Assembly: GCF_016592155.1 (NCBI RefSeq)
Contig: NZ_AP024237.1
Span: forward strand, 4,712,001-4,776,000
Length of the DNA: 64,000 nt
Reading direction: 5' to 3'
DNA from: Mycobacterium heckeshornense
Lineage (GTDB): Bacteria > Actinomycetota > Actinomycetes > Mycobacteriales > Mycobacteriaceae
Shown here: positions 7,668 through 17,760 of the stretch, piece by piece
How positions within the stretch are numbered: position 1 is the first letter of the stretch
Layout of the letters: every line of letters starts with the position of its first letter
Made by a program: the position numbers and the translations under genes
The notes under the pieces: generated by a model
What the model saw: the letters and a program-made list of their open reading frames with translations, nothing else
The model's database searches: none
Told to the model about the DNA's origin: nothing

Positions 7668-9167
7668 TCACTGCTCGGCCGGGGCGGCACGAAGTTGTTC
7701 GACCAGCTCGCGGCGCAGTAGCTTGCCGGTGGCATTGGTGGGCAGTTCATCACGAAACACTACCCGGTCGGGCGTCCGTGACCCGCGCAGGCTCTTGCGC
7801 ACGTACGCGCGCAGCTGCTCTGGGTCAGGGGCAGCGCCCTCCGCGGGCACGACCACCGCGACGATCGCCTGGCCCCACTGCGGGTCGTCGACACCGACCA
7901 CGGCTACCTCACGCACCTCGGGATGCTCGATCAAGACGTCCTCCAACTCGGCCGGCGCGATGTTCTCGCCGCCGCGGATAATGGTGTCGTCGCTACGTCC
8001 GCTGATGAATAGGTACCCGTCCTCGTCCAGCATGGCGATGTCTTTGGTCGGAAACCAGCCGTCCTCGTCGAGCACCGAGCCGATTCCGGTGTAGCGGCCA
8101 GACACCTGCGCGCCGCGCACGAACAATTCCCCCGTCTCCCCGGGTCCGAGAACTGTGCCGTTCTCGTCGCGGATCTGCAGCTCGATGCCGGGCACCGCCT
8201 GACCGACCGACCCCAACCGCTTGGCGACGGCGGCATCGGAGGCCGCCAGCGCCCGCCGGTGATCCTCCGGCGTGAGGACGGCGATCGTCGAACTGGTTTC
8301 GGTCAGCCCGTAGGCGTTGACGAAACCCACGTCGGGCAACAGCTCGAGGGCCCGGCGTATCAGCGGCAGCCCCACCTTGGAACCGCCATACGCCAAATTG
8401 CGCAGCGACGGCAGCCGGTGGCCGCCTTGCTCGAGCACCCTGACGATGCGATCGAGCATCGTGGGCACCACGGTCGCGGTGGTGACATGCTCGGCGGTGA
8501 TCAGCCGCACCCACTCCTCGGCATCGAAGTCGGGCAGATAAACCATCTTGCGGCCCGCGTAGAGGTTCGACAACGCGGCACTGACCCCGGCGATGTGGTA
8601 GGGCGGCACACAGATCAGCGCGGCGTCGTCAGGCCCGGCCGAGCCGAATTCCACCGTGCCGGTGACATAGGTGGTCAGGTTGTTGTGGGACAGTTCGACG
8701 GCCTTGGGCACCGACGTGGTGCCTGACGTGAACAACACGATCGCGACGTCGTCGGGATCGGGGAATTCCGCGGCCGGCGTGGCGGTGCGGGACGCAGCCA
8801 GGAACTCGTCGGAGAGCATCGTTCGCCGGCCCGCGTCACCGACCATGTCCCGATAGCGCGCGTCGCTGACCACCAGCGGTTCGGGCAAACGCCGGATCAG
8901 GGTCTGGATGCCTTCGCCCGAAAGCCGGTAGTTGATGGGCGTGAAGGCCAACCCGGCGCGGGCCGAGGCGAAGATCAGCAGCGGCAGCATCACACCGCCG
9001 GTGCCGACGTAGGCGACATGGCGCGCATTCGACCCGGCGACGACCCCGGCGCCACCGTCGGCCAGATCGCTGAGCTGCTGGGTGGTCAACCGGACGTCGC
9101 CGCAGACCACCGCCGTTCGATCCGGGTTGCCCGACGCCGCCATTTCGAGTAGTAAGGAAATACTCAT
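7668..9167 (-). CDS. Class I adenylate-forming acyl-CoA ligase (FadD family)
   Basis: This 499-residue ligase activates a carboxylic acid with ATP and joins it to CoA. It has the P-loop LFTSGTTSVPKAVELSH, the A5 motif NAYGLTETS, the A7/A8 region WFPTKDIAMLDEDGYLFISGRSDD and the catalytic Lys near the end in TNATGKLLRREL. ATG 9167 is preferred over the more upstream Met at 9227 because family homology begins there with MSISLLLEMAA. The fatty, aromatic or sterol-derived substrate cannot be told from the sequence. The gene leads a two-gene unit with the 98-residue protein and diverges from the mycolyltransferase across about 205 bases, in which I see no clear operator. Confidence 0.9.
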   Translation of the reverse strand: MSISLLLEMAASGNPDRTAVVCGDVRLTTQQLSDLADGGAGVVAGSNARHVAYVGTGGVMLPLLIFASARAGLAFTPINYRLSGEGIQTLIRRLPEPLVVSDARYRDMVGDAGRRTMLSDEFLAASRTATPAAEFPDPDDVAIVLFTSGTTSVPKAVELSHNNLTTYVTGTVEFGSAGPDDAALICVPPYHIAGVSAALSNLYAGRKMVYLPDFDAEEWVRLITAEHVTTATVVPTMLDRIVRVLEQGGHRLPSLRNLAYGGSKVGLPLIRRALELLPDVGFVNAYGLTETSSTIAVLTPEDHRRALAASDAAVAKRLGSVGQAVPGIELQIRDENGTVLGPGETGELFVRGAQVSGRYTGIGSVLDEDGWFPTKDIAMLDEDGYLFISGRSDDTIIRGGENIAPAELEDVLIEHPEVREVAVVGVDDPQWGQAIVAVVVPAEGAAPDPEQLRAYVRKSLRGSRTPDRVVFRDELPTNATGKLLRRELVEQLRAAPAEQ

Positions 9168-9339
9168 CCTCGAATCTCTCTGCGCCTCAACCCTTTTCAG
9201 GACCGGTCCACCGATCGGACGTGACATCCATTTCCGGAACCGTATTGTAGACTATCTAACCGATACGCCCTCGCGGTGCCGCCTGAAGCGCCGCGGCGGT
9301 CTTGTCGTCGAATTGACCGCTGAAGCCCGTGTGGTTTAG

Positions 9340-10362
<1,023 letters not shown>

Positions 10363-10366
10363 GCTG

Positions 10367-10909
10367 CTATTCGGTTGGCGCCCACGCCGACAGCCGTGGG
10401 ATCCAGCGGGGCACGTGCCGGCGGTAATCGAGGTATTCACTGCCGTAGCGCCGGATGAGATGGGGCTCTTCCCAGAACCGGATGGCGATCGCCTGGAACG
10501 TTAAGAAGATCGCGAACCAGAGCAGCAGCCAGCCGGACGCGGTGAGGGCCGCCTCCCCGAGCAGGATGCACAGCACCCCGGTGATCATCGGGTTGCGCAC
10601 GTGCCGGTACGGCCCGCGTACGACGAGGTTGACCGGCTCGCCCATCACGTCGCCCACCCCGAGCGTGCCCTTGCCCACTCGGTGGAACAGCACCACCGTC
10701 CAGGTCCACAGACCCAACCCACCGGCGATCAGCAAGCCGCCGACCGTCACCAATCCGAACGTCGGCGCAGCACCGAGTTCCGGTGCCCGCAGGCCGGCCG
10801 CATTCCCGATCAGCGTGGGTATGACGAGCGTCATCGTCACCGGGAAAACCAGGATCGAAATCAGCTGCCGCCACCAAAGCCGTCGTTCACGCGTGTCCGC
10901 CACCATCAC
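10367..10909 (-). CDS. Isoprenylcysteine-carboxyl-methyltransferase-like membrane protein
   Basis: This 180-residue membrane protein belongs to the ICMT/phospholipid-methyltransferase superfamily. About four hydrophobic segments are visible (near residues 16-36, 50-75, 110-135 and 120-145, partly merged). The SAM-binding signature GPYRHVRNPM and the C-terminal EEPHLIRRYGSEYLDYRRHVPRW are characteristic. Bacterial members methylate small molecules or lipids, and the substrate here is unknown. It is convergent with the mycolyltransferase and divergent from a TetR gene whose operators lie between them, so it is a likely target of that regulator. ATG at 10909 and ATG at 10906 are equally good starts. 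Confidence 0.82.
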   Translation of the reverse strand: MMVADTRERRLWWRQLISILVFPVTMTLVIPTLIGNAAGLRAPELGAAPTFGLVTVGGLLIAGGLGLWTWTVVLFHRVGKGTLGVGDVMGEPVNLVVRGPYRHVRNPMITGVLCILLGEAALTASGWLLLWFAIFLTFQAIAIRFWEEPHLIRRYGSEYLDYRRHVPRWIPRLSAWAPTE

Positions 10910-10920
10910 GGTCTCCTTGC

Positions 10921-10998
10921 TTCAAGCGGATACTTCAACGCTTGCTGAACAATCAACCTACGCCCTCATGCCGCATACGTCAACACGCGTTGAAGTAT
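10921..10998. promoter_or_regulatory. Divergent operator region with matched 12-base inverted repeat
   Basis: ATACTTCAACGC at 10930-10941 and its exact reverse complement at 10987-10998 bracket the divergent promoters. The right arm is also half of a 22-base near-palindrome at 10976-10997. TTCAAGCG at 10921-10928 pairs with a CGCTTG at 10940-10945. These TTCAA/TTGAA half-sites are typical of TetR operators, and the right one ends 11 bases before the TetR start. Confidence 0.65.
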
Positions 10999-11008
10999 GC
11001 TGCCGGGC

Positions 11009-11617
11009 ATGACCCAAGCCCGGCGCACCGGCCGGTGGCGCACCGGTCGACAAAGCAAGCAGCGCATCATCGACGCGGCGCGCGAACGTTTCATGCGCGA
11101 CGGGTATGAGCGGGCCACCGTCCGTGCGATTGCCGCCGATGCCGGCGTGGACGTCGCGATGGTCTATTACTTTTTCGGCAACAAGGAGGGGCTGTTCACC
11201 GCGTCGGCGCTGACCGGTCCCCAGCACCCGCTGCATCAGCTGGCCACGCTGCTCGACGAGGGCACGGGCCAGATCGGCCCGAGGCTGGTGCGCCGCTTCC
11301 TCGAGCACTGGGACGAAGGCGATACCTTCGAGCCGCTACTGACGCTGTGGCGATCGGCCATGCAGCCACTGGCGCGAAAGGTGCTGCACGACAGCCTTGC
11401 CGGTCCGATCGCCCAGCGGGTCGCGGCCGAATTCGGCGTGGCGGATGCCGAGTTGCGCGTCGAGCTGGTGGCCAGCCACCTGGCGGGGTTGGCGTTCGCG
11501 CGTTACCAGCTGCGCATCGAGCCGATCGCCTCGGCTGCCGTCGAGGACTTGGTCGGCTGGATCGGGCCGACCGTGCAGCGCTATCTCACCGGCTCGAACC
11601 CGGGCCTTGCCGGCTGA
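11009..11617 (+). CDS. TetR-family repressor
   Basis: This 202-residue regulator has the helix-turn-helix at about residues 14-60 (RIIDAARERFMRDGYERATVRAIAADAGVDVAMVYYFFGNKEGLF). It also has the C-terminal domain typical of mycobacterial TetR_C_17-like proteins (FEPLLTLWRSAM and LAGLAFARYQLRIEPIA). ATG 11009 is chosen over the ORF's first ATG at 10997, which lies inside the operator repeat. It probably represses itself and the divergent methyltransferase gene through the repeats at 10921-10998. It runs convergently into echA1 with 5 bases between stops. Confidence 0.88.
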   Translation: MTQARRTGRWRTGRQSKQRIIDAARERFMRDGYERATVRAIAADAGVDVAMVYYFFGNKEGLFTASALTGPQHPLHQLATLLDEGTGQIGPRLVRRFLEHWDEGDTFEPLLTLWRSAMQPLARKVLHDSLAGPIAQRVAAEFGVADAELRVELVASHLAGLAFARYQLRIEPIASAAVEDLVGWIGPTVQRYLTGSNPGLAG

Positions 11618-11622
11618 GGTGG

Positions 11623-12402
11623 TCAGGTACCGGTCCAGCGCGGGGCGCGCTTCTCGGCGAACGCGACCGCGCCTTCCTTGGCGTCGTTGGAGGCGAACAC
11701 CGGCATCAAGATCTTCAGCTGCTCGGCGAACATGGTGTCCGGGCTCCAGCCCCGGGACTCCACGATGATTCGCTTGGTGGCGGCCACCGCCAGCGGGCCG
11801 TTGGCGGTGATCTTCTCGGCAAGCTTGATCGCTTCGTCGAGCGCCTTGCCCGGCTCGGCCAACACGTTGACCAGCCCAAGCGCATGTGCCCGTTCCGCAA
11901 GCAGGTTGTCACCGGTGAGCGCCAGCTCCATGGCGATCCCATAGGGGATGCGCTGCGGAAGCCGCAGCAGGCCCCCGCCGCCGGCCACCAGGCCGCGTTT
12001 GACTTCCGGGATTCCGAACGCCGACTCCTTCGACGCCACAATCAGGTCACACGCCAGGGCCAGCTCGGTGCCACCGGCCAGCGCATAGCCCTCGACCGCG
12101 GCGATCACCGGCTTGGCGGGTGGACGTTCGGTGAAGCCCATACCGCGACCCTCGACGACAACGTTTTCACCCCGGGCAAACGCCTTGAGATCCATGCCCG
12201 CGCAGAACGAGCCACCCGCCCCAGTCAGGATCGCCACCGACAGCCCGGTGTCGCCGTCGAGTCGGTCCATGGCATCGGCGAGGCCCTGACTGACAGCGGC
12301 GTTGACCGCGTTCTTCGCCTCGGGCCGATTGATCGTGATGATCAAGATCCGCTCGCGCTGTTCGGTCAGGACGACAGGTTGGGTGTTGGCTTCTTCGCTC
12401 AC
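11623..12402 (-). CDS. echA1: Enoyl-CoA hydratase EchA1
   Basis: This 259-residue crotonase-fold enzyme is expected to hydrate trans-2-enoyl-CoA in fatty-acid beta-oxidation. The oxyanion-hole segments AGGSFCAGMDLKAF and EGYALAGGTELALACD are present. Both glutamates expected of a true hydratase can be placed, one in GGTELAL and one in GIPEVKRGLVAGGGG. The start is GTG 12402. It is the Rv0222 orthologue by sequence and by its place between the Rv0223c-like dehydrogenase and the Rv0221 WS/DGAT. Here an acyltransferase and an acyl-CoA ligase have been added between it and the WS/DGAT. Confidence 0.92.
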   Translation of the reverse strand: MSEEANTQPVVLTEQRERILIITINRPEAKNAVNAAVSQGLADAMDRLDGDTGLSVAILTGAGGSFCAGMDLKAFARGENVVVEGRGMGFTERPPAKPVIAAVEGYALAGGTELALACDLIVASKESAFGIPEVKRGLVAGGGGLLRLPQRIPYGIAMELALTGDNLLAERAHALGLVNVLAEPGKALDEAIKLAEKITANGPLAVAATKRIIVESRGWSPDTMFAEQLKILMPVFASNDAKEGAVAFAEKRAPRWTGT

Positions 12403-12543
12403 GACGCTGTGACGCTCCGTTCGATATCGGGGGACAGGTGACGAGGCGATGGTATCCGCCGGTGCTCTGCGGGCTGCTGTCCAGCCCGCAAGGTTCCGCG
12501 ACTAGCATCACAGCAAAATCCGCGCCGAGCCCAGGGGGACGCG

Positions 12544-13350
12544 TTGACCGCCACCGATATCGAGCCCACGGAGATCTCCAAGTGGGATCCGGGCCTGACC
12601 GAACGCGTCATCGCCCTGATCCGGCCGCTGATCAAGGGCTATCACCGCGCCGAGGTGCGCGGCCTTGATTCGTTTCCCCCGGGCGGTGCGCTGGTGGTGT
12701 CCAACCACTCCGGTGGGCTCTTCCCGATGGACGTTCCGGTCTTCGCGACCGGGTTCTACGAGAAGTTCGGCTACGAGCGCCCGGTCTACACGTTGAGCCA
12801 CGACGTGTTGTTCAGCGGACCGATCGCCGAGTTCTTCGTGCGCACCGGGTTCATCCGCGCCAGCCACGAAAACGCCGACGAAGCGCTGCGCTCTGGTGGG
12901 GTGGTCGTGGTGTTCCCCGGCGGCGACTACGACGTGTACCGGCCGACGTTGTCGGAGAACAAGATTGATTTCGACGGCCGTACGGGTTACGTGCGCGCGG
13001 CGTTGAATGCCGGGGTGCCGATCGTGCCGGCGGTGGCGATCGGCGGTCAGGAAAACCAGTTGTACCTGTCGCGCGGCATGGGGCTGGCGCATCTGTTGCG
13101 GCTCGACAAACTGATGCGGGTCAAGATCTTGCCGATCTCGATCGGCTTCCCGTTCGGGCTTTCCGCAGTGCTGCCGGTCAACATTCCGCTCCCCACCAAG
13201 ATCGTCATGCAGGTGCTCGAGCCGATCGACGTGACCGCCGAGTTCGGCGAGGATCCCGATATCGACGCGGTCGACGCGCATGTGCGGCGGGTCATGCAAA
13301 CGGCGCTGGACAGGCTGGCCAAAGAGCGCCGCCTGCCGGTGATCGGTTGA
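12544..13350 (+). CDS. PlsC-like lysophospholipid acyltransferase
   Basis: This 268-residue acyltransferase would transfer a fatty acyl group from acyl-CoA to a lysophospholipid or similar alcohol at the inner membrane face. It has the mycobacterial form of the catalytic block, NHSGGLFPMDVP, where His and Asp lie farther apart than in the textbook HX4D. It also has VVFPGGDYDVYRP for acceptor binding and VPIVPAVAIGGQE. TTG 12544 is the only start upstream of the conserved N-terminus. The stop is 1-4 bases before the next start, so it is translationally coupled to the ligase that would supply its acyl-CoA. No equivalent lies here in M. tuberculosis, which has similar pairs elsewhere. Confidence 0.87.
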   Translation: MTATDIEPTEISKWDPGLTERVIALIRPLIKGYHRAEVRGLDSFPPGGALVVSNHSGGLFPMDVPVFATGFYEKFGYERPVYTLSHDVLFSGPIAEFFVRTGFIRASHENADEALRSGGVVVVFPGGDYDVYRPTLSENKIDFDGRTGYVRAALNAGVPIVPAVAIGGQENQLYLSRGMGLAHLLRLDKLMRVKILPISIGFPFGLSAVLPVNIPLPTKIVMQVLEPIDVTAEFGEDPDIDAVDAHVRRVMQTALDRLAKERRLPVIG

Positions 13351-13354
13351 GGTG

Positions 13355-14983
13355 ATGACCGGCCCGGTGCCGAACCGGTTCGCGGAGGTCGCTGGCCTGC
13401 TTACCACCATGGTTCGGGCGGGCATCATCGCACCCCTGCGGCCCGACAAGTATGTGCGGATCGCCGCGGCCGCGCGCCGCGAACGCCTGTCGATGACAAG
13501 CGGAGTCGCGATGTCAGCGCAGCGCTGCCCCGACCGACCGGCGCTGGTCGACGAGCTCGGCGCGCTCAGCTACCGTCAGCTCGACCGACGCTGCGACGGG
13601 TTGGCAGCGGGATTGCAGGCATTGCCCGGTGGCAGCCCGGGGATTGTCGCGATCATGTGCCGCAATCACCGCGGGTTTGTCGAAGCACTGGTGGCCGCCA
13701 ACCGGATCGGCGCCGACATCCTGTTGCTCAACACCTCATTCGCCGGTCCGGCGCTGGCGGAAGTCGTCGCCCGCGAAGGCGCCGACGCGATCATCTATGA
13801 CGAGGAGTTCACCGGCGCGGTGGACCGGGCGCTGGCCGGTCGGTCGCACACCACACGTGTCGTCGCCTGGACCGACCACCCGGAGAGCCACGGCCTTACC
13901 GTCGACAAGCTCGTCGCCGCGCATGCGGGTCAGCGGCCCGCCAGACTGCCGCGGAAAGGCAGGCTGATCCTGCTGACGTCGGGAACCACCGGAACTCCCA
14001 AGGGTGCCAGGCGTTCTGGCGGTGGTGCCAGTGAACTCAAGGCGATCTTGGAGCGGGTTCCGTGGCGCGCCGAGGAGACGACGGTGGTGGCGGCCCCGAT
14101 GTTTCATGCTTGGGGGTTTTCGCAGCTGGCGTTCGCGGTATCGCTGGGCTGCACCGTGGTGACCCGACGCAAGTTCGACCCGGAGGCCACGCTTGCGCTG
14201 ATCGACCGTTATCAGGCCACCGGCCTGTGTGTGGTGCCGGTGATGTTCGACCGGATCATGGCACTGCCCGAGGACGTGCGCCGCAAATACAATTGCCGCT
14301 CGCTTCGGTTCGCGACCGCGTCGGGTTCGCGGATGCGTCCCGACGTCGTGACGCGGTTTATGGATGAGTTCGGCGACATCATCTACAACAACTACAACGC
14401 CACCGAGGCCGGGATGATCGCCACCGCGACCCCCGAGGACTTGCGCGCGGCACCCGATACTGCCGGAAAACCCGCGCCGGGCACCGAGATTCGGATCCTC
14501 GATTCCGAGTTGAGGCCGGTGCCCACCGGGGAGGTCGGTCAGATCTTCGTGCGCAACACCAGCCTGTTCGACGGCTATACGTCCGGCTCCACCAAGGACT
14601 TTCACGAGGGCTTCATGGCCTCCGGCGACGTCGGCCGGCTCGATGAGGCCGGGCGGCTCTACGTGGTAGGCCGCGACGACGAGATGATCGTCTCCGGCGG
14701 GGAGAACGTCTACCCGATCGAGGTCGAAAAGACGCTCACCGCGCACCCCGCGGTGGAGGAGGCGAGCGTCATCGGTGTCGACGACGAGCAGTACGGTCAA
14801 CGACTGGCCGCGTTCGTGGTACTGACTCCCGGCGCCGCCGCGGATCCTGAGTCGCTCAAACAGCATGTGCGCGACAACCTCGCCAACTACAAAGTGCCCC
14901 GCGAGATCGTCGTGGTGGACCAGCTGCCCCGCAGCAGCACCGGCAAGATCCTGCGCGGCGAGCTGCGGGCTCGGCTCGGTTAG
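13355..14983 (+). CDS. Long-chain acyl-CoA ligase, FadD12-like
   Basis: This 542-residue ligase forms acyl-CoA from fatty acids. The P-loop LLTSGTTGTPKGARRSG, the A5 motif YNNYNATEAGM, the A7 motif FMASGDVGRLDEAGRLYVVGRDDEMIVSGGENVYP and the C-terminal lysine in RSSTGKILRGEL are all intact. The N-terminal block MTGPVPNRFAEVAGLLTTM resembles the FadD12 (Rv1427c) group. ATG 13355 is used, with GTG 13352 directly before it. It is coupled to the preceding acyltransferase and faces the WS/DGAT gene, so acyl activation and two acyl-transfer steps are physically clustered. Confidence 0.9.
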   Translation: MTGPVPNRFAEVAGLLTTMVRAGIIAPLRPDKYVRIAAAARRERLSMTSGVAMSAQRCPDRPALVDELGALSYRQLDRRCDGLAAGLQALPGGSPGIVAIMCRNHRGFVEALVAANRIGADILLLNTSFAGPALAEVVAREGADAIIYDEEFTGAVDRALAGRSHTTRVVAWTDHPESHGLTVDKLVAAHAGQRPARLPRKGRLILLTSGTTGTPKGARRSGGGASELKAILERVPWRAEETTVVAAPMFHAWGFSQLAFAVSLGCTVVTRRKFDPEATLALIDRYQATGLCVVPVMFDRIMALPEDVRRKYNCRSLRFATASGSRMRPDVVTRFMDEFGDIIYNNYNATEAGMIATATPEDLRAAPDTAGKPAPGTEIRILDSELRPVPTGEVGQIFVRNTSLFDGYTSGSTKDFHEGFMASGDVGRLDEAGRLYVVGRDDEMIVSGGENVYPIEVEKTLTAHPAVEEASVIGVDDEQYGQRLAAFVVLTPGAAADPESLKQHVRDNLANYKVPREIVVVDQLPRSSTGKILRGELRARLG

Positions 14984-14997
14984 GTGCGCTTTCGCTG

Positions 14998-16416
14998 TCA
15001 GGCTTGGGCCATCGCCGTCTCGACGACGGTCAGCTTTTCGGAAAGCCCTGCCGCGCGGCGTATTTCGGCAAACGTGTTGATCATGGCGTCGCTCACCTCA
15101 TGCGGATCCTCGACGGTGGCGCCGTCGGTCAGCACGGAGATGTTGAGTTGGTCGACGTAGCTCCACACCGTGATGTTGAGGCCGCTGCCGGCCGTCAGCG
15201 GTCCGACCGAATAGATTTCGGTGACCAGCGCACCGCCGACCCGACCGCGCTCGCGGGGGCCCGGAACGTTGGAGATATTCAGGTTCAGCACCTTGTTCTG
15301 CCCGTCACGGCCGGCCAGCCACCGAAACAGCGCCTCGGTGGGCGCCGGCGGGAAGTACGCCGCCCACCGGCTGACCAACTCCGGTCCCAGAAGCTGGTGA
15401 CTCTCCTTGGCGGCGACGGCGTTCTCATGGCACAGACGTGTCCGCTCCAGCGGGTCGTCGACGTCGACGGGAAGCGCCACCAGCATGCCGGTGAAGTAGT
15501 TGCCGGAGATTCGTTCCGGAGAAAAATCGAAGCTCACCGGCACCGACGCCAGCAGCGGATGGTCGGCCTTACCGTCATAGCGGAGCAGCAGGATGCGCAA
15601 TGCACCGGCCGACATGGCCAGCACCATGTCGTTGACCGTGCTCCCCAGGTGCTTGCCGGTCTCCTTGACATCCGCCAACGCCAACGTCGCGGTGGCAAAG
15701 CGGCGCTCGGGGGTGAGCATGTGATTGATGAACGTCGGCGGCGGGGTGAACGGTCTTGTCAACTCGGGTGAAAGCTTGCGGGCGCTGCGGCGCACCCGGC
15801 GCAGACCCTGCGCGGTGTAACCGATCGTGCGCGGAATCCGGCCGATGTGGCGCAGGTGATCGCCGAAGGCTGAGCGCAGCAGCTGTGCGCTGGTGGGGGC
15901 GGGGTCGGGCGCATACGAGCCGCGCGCAGGCTCCAGACCCGGCTGCAGGTCCATCCCGCGGGCCAACAGGTTGGCGGAGGCCACGCCATCGGCCAGCGCG
16001 TGGTGGATCTTGCCGACCACCGCGATCCGGTGGTCGGCCAGGCCCTCGATGAAGTACATCTCCCACAGCGGGCGGCTGCGGTCCAGCGGGGTGCTCGCGA
16101 TCCGTCCGATCGCCTCGTCGAGTTCGCGCCGACCACCCGGGGCCGGGAGCCGCCATGGGCGAATGTGGTAGGTCAGGTCGACTTCGCAGTTCTCCCGCCA
16201 CATGGGGTGGTGCAATTTGAACGGAATCTCCACCAACTGGTAGCGGAACGGCTCGAGCTTGTAGAGCCGGCCGTGGATGACCCGCCGGAACTCGTCGATG
16301 CCGAAGTCCCGCCGGTCGGGGTCCAGTTCGATCACGCCCACCTTCAGGGTGTGCATGTGCACGTTCGGCGTCTCGCTGTACAGCAGTACCGCGTCCCACC
16401 CGCTGAGCCGTTTCAC
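14998..16416 (-). CDS. Wax ester synthase / diacylglycerol acyltransferase (Rv0221-like)
   Basis: This 472-residue bifunctional WS/DGAT would esterify diacylglycerol or fatty alcohol with acyl-CoA to make storage triacylglycerol or wax. The active-site motif HHALADG is intact in VGKIHHALADGVASANLL. The N-terminal LSGWDAVLLYSETPNVHMHTLKVGV and the C-terminal NISNVPGPRE block are family hallmarks. GTG 16416 is chosen because it starts the conserved KRLSGWDA segment and keeps the gene clear of lipC, which ends at 16460. Lipid esterase and acyltransferase in one unit suggest turnover of stored neutral lipid. Confidence 0.92.
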   Translation of the reverse strand: MKRLSGWDAVLLYSETPNVHMHTLKVGVIELDPDRRDFGIDEFRRVIHGRLYKLEPFRYQLVEIPFKLHHPMWRENCEVDLTYHIRPWRLPAPGGRRELDEAIGRIASTPLDRSRPLWEMYFIEGLADHRIAVVGKIHHALADGVASANLLARGMDLQPGLEPARGSYAPDPAPTSAQLLRSAFGDHLRHIGRIPRTIGYTAQGLRRVRRSARKLSPELTRPFTPPPTFINHMLTPERRFATATLALADVKETGKHLGSTVNDMVLAMSAGALRILLLRYDGKADHPLLASVPVSFDFSPERISGNYFTGMLVALPVDVDDPLERTRLCHENAVAAKESHQLLGPELVSRWAAYFPPAPTEALFRWLAGRDGQNKVLNLNISNVPGPRERGRVGGALVTEIYSVGPLTAGSGLNITVWSYVDQLNISVLTDGATVEDPHEVSDAMINTFAEIRRAAGLSEKLTVVETAMAQA

Positions 16417-16459
16417 GGTTGCGCCTTCCCCATGCACGGACCTTACATTCGGTCGGCGC

Positions 16460-17680
16460 TCAAATAACCCGTTTAGCCCCAATCGGCGTGCGGCTGCGGT
16501 GAACCGCATTGAGAAAAAGTCCGACGGCGGTAACCACCGCACCGGTGCGGGCACCGTCGGTCAGGTCGAAGCCGTGTCCGGCACCCGGAAGCTCGATATA
16601 GCTGACCACCGAACGCGAGACCGACCGCAGCCGCTCGACGAAGCTGCGGGCCTGCTCGACCGGGATCACCGTGTCCCTGCTGCCGTGAATCACCAAGAAC
16701 GGCGGCGCTTTCGGATGCACCCGAGCGATCGGTGAGGCCTTGCGGAACACCTCGGGGTGGCGCGCGAGGCGCTGGTGGACCACCACGCGTTCCAGGAAAT
16801 CCACGAAGCGCACCCGCTCGGCCGTCGAGCGATCTTCCCAGTCGTAGCGACCGTAGATCCCGACCACGGCGTCGACCGAGGTGTCCGAGCCCGCAGGCAG
16901 CTCGGCCTGCAACTCGGGGTCGTTGCCGGTCAGTCCGGCCAGCGCGGCAAGATGCCCACCAGCCGAACAGCCCGCCAGCGCAATGAAATTGCGATCACCA
17001 CCGAATTTGTCGACATTCGCGCGTGCCCACCCGATGGCGGTCTTGACGTCGCTGATGTGTGCCGGCCAGCGGTGGTGCGGCGCCACCCGGTAGCCGACGG
17101 ACAGGCATACCCAGCCCCGCTCGGCCAGGTGCGACATCAGCGCATAACCCTGCAGGGCGCGGCTGCCCTGCACCCATGCGCCACCCGGCACAAAGATCAG
17201 CACGGGTGCGGGCATCGCCGCCAGCTCCTTGCGGCGCCACACGTCGAGCAGGTGGGCCGGGTCGCCGCCGTAGCGCACCGACGTGCGGTACAGGTAGCGG
17301 CGGTGGCGCCGGGCATTCCACATCGGCGGGGTCCGCTCCGGCGCGGGCCACTCGATATCGAGGTCGCGGGCGGGCACGATGCCGCGCAGCGCCGCTGCGG
17401 AGACGGCCTGAGTGTTATCGCGGTCGCGGCGGCGGATTTCGCTCATGCCCGGGGTCAGCCACGCCCTGGCGGTCGTCGAGGCGAAGTCCGGCAACACCCG
17501 GCAGCCCCAGACCCCCATCGCGGTCACGCCACCCAGCGGCTCCAAGTGCTTGCCGATCACCGGCAGCGAAGCCGACGCGACACTAACCGCCAGCAGGCAG
17601 TCGGCGGGGCGTGCTCGCAGCAGCCACCGGGCACGGCCGGCGATGCCAGGGCCGGGATAGCGGGTCGCTGCGCGCGCCAT
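16460..17680 (-). CDS. lipC: Esterase/lipase LipC
   Basis: This 406-residue alpha/beta-hydrolase of the hormone-sensitive-lipase/BD-FAE type hydrolyses ester bonds of short to medium acyl chains. The oxyanion segment VFVPGGAWVQG, the nucleophile elbow AGCSAGGHLA, the acid residue in IHGSRDTVIP and the histidine in PGAGHGFDL are visible. A roughly 110-residue N-terminal extension with hydrophobic stretches precedes the catalytic domain, as in LipC (Rv0220). It is followed by the WS/DGAT gene 43 bases downstream on the same strand. Confidence 0.9.
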   Translation of the reverse strand: MARAATRYPGPGIAGRARWLLRARPADCLLAVSVASASLPVIGKHLEPLGGVTAMGVWGCRVLPDFASTTARAWLTPGMSEIRRRDRDNTQAVSAAALRGIVPARDLDIEWPAPERTPPMWNARRHRRYLYRTSVRYGGDPAHLLDVWRRKELAAMPAPVLIFVPGGAWVQGSRALQGYALMSHLAERGWVCLSVGYRVAPHHRWPAHISDVKTAIGWARANVDKFGGDRNFIALAGCSAGGHLAALAGLTGNDPELQAELPAGSDTSVDAVVGIYGRYDWEDRSTAERVRFVDFLERVVVHQRLARHPEVFRKASPIARVHPKAPPFLVIHGSRDTVIPVEQARSFVERLRSVSRSVVSYIELPGAGHGFDLTDGARTGAVVTAVGLFLNAVHRSRTPIGAKRVI

Positions 17681-17760
17681 GCCCGGAGCGTACCGGCCGC
17701 TTTCGTGGCAATCGGTGAACGGGACAGGTTAACCCCCGGCTGCGGCATTATGCCCGCAGG

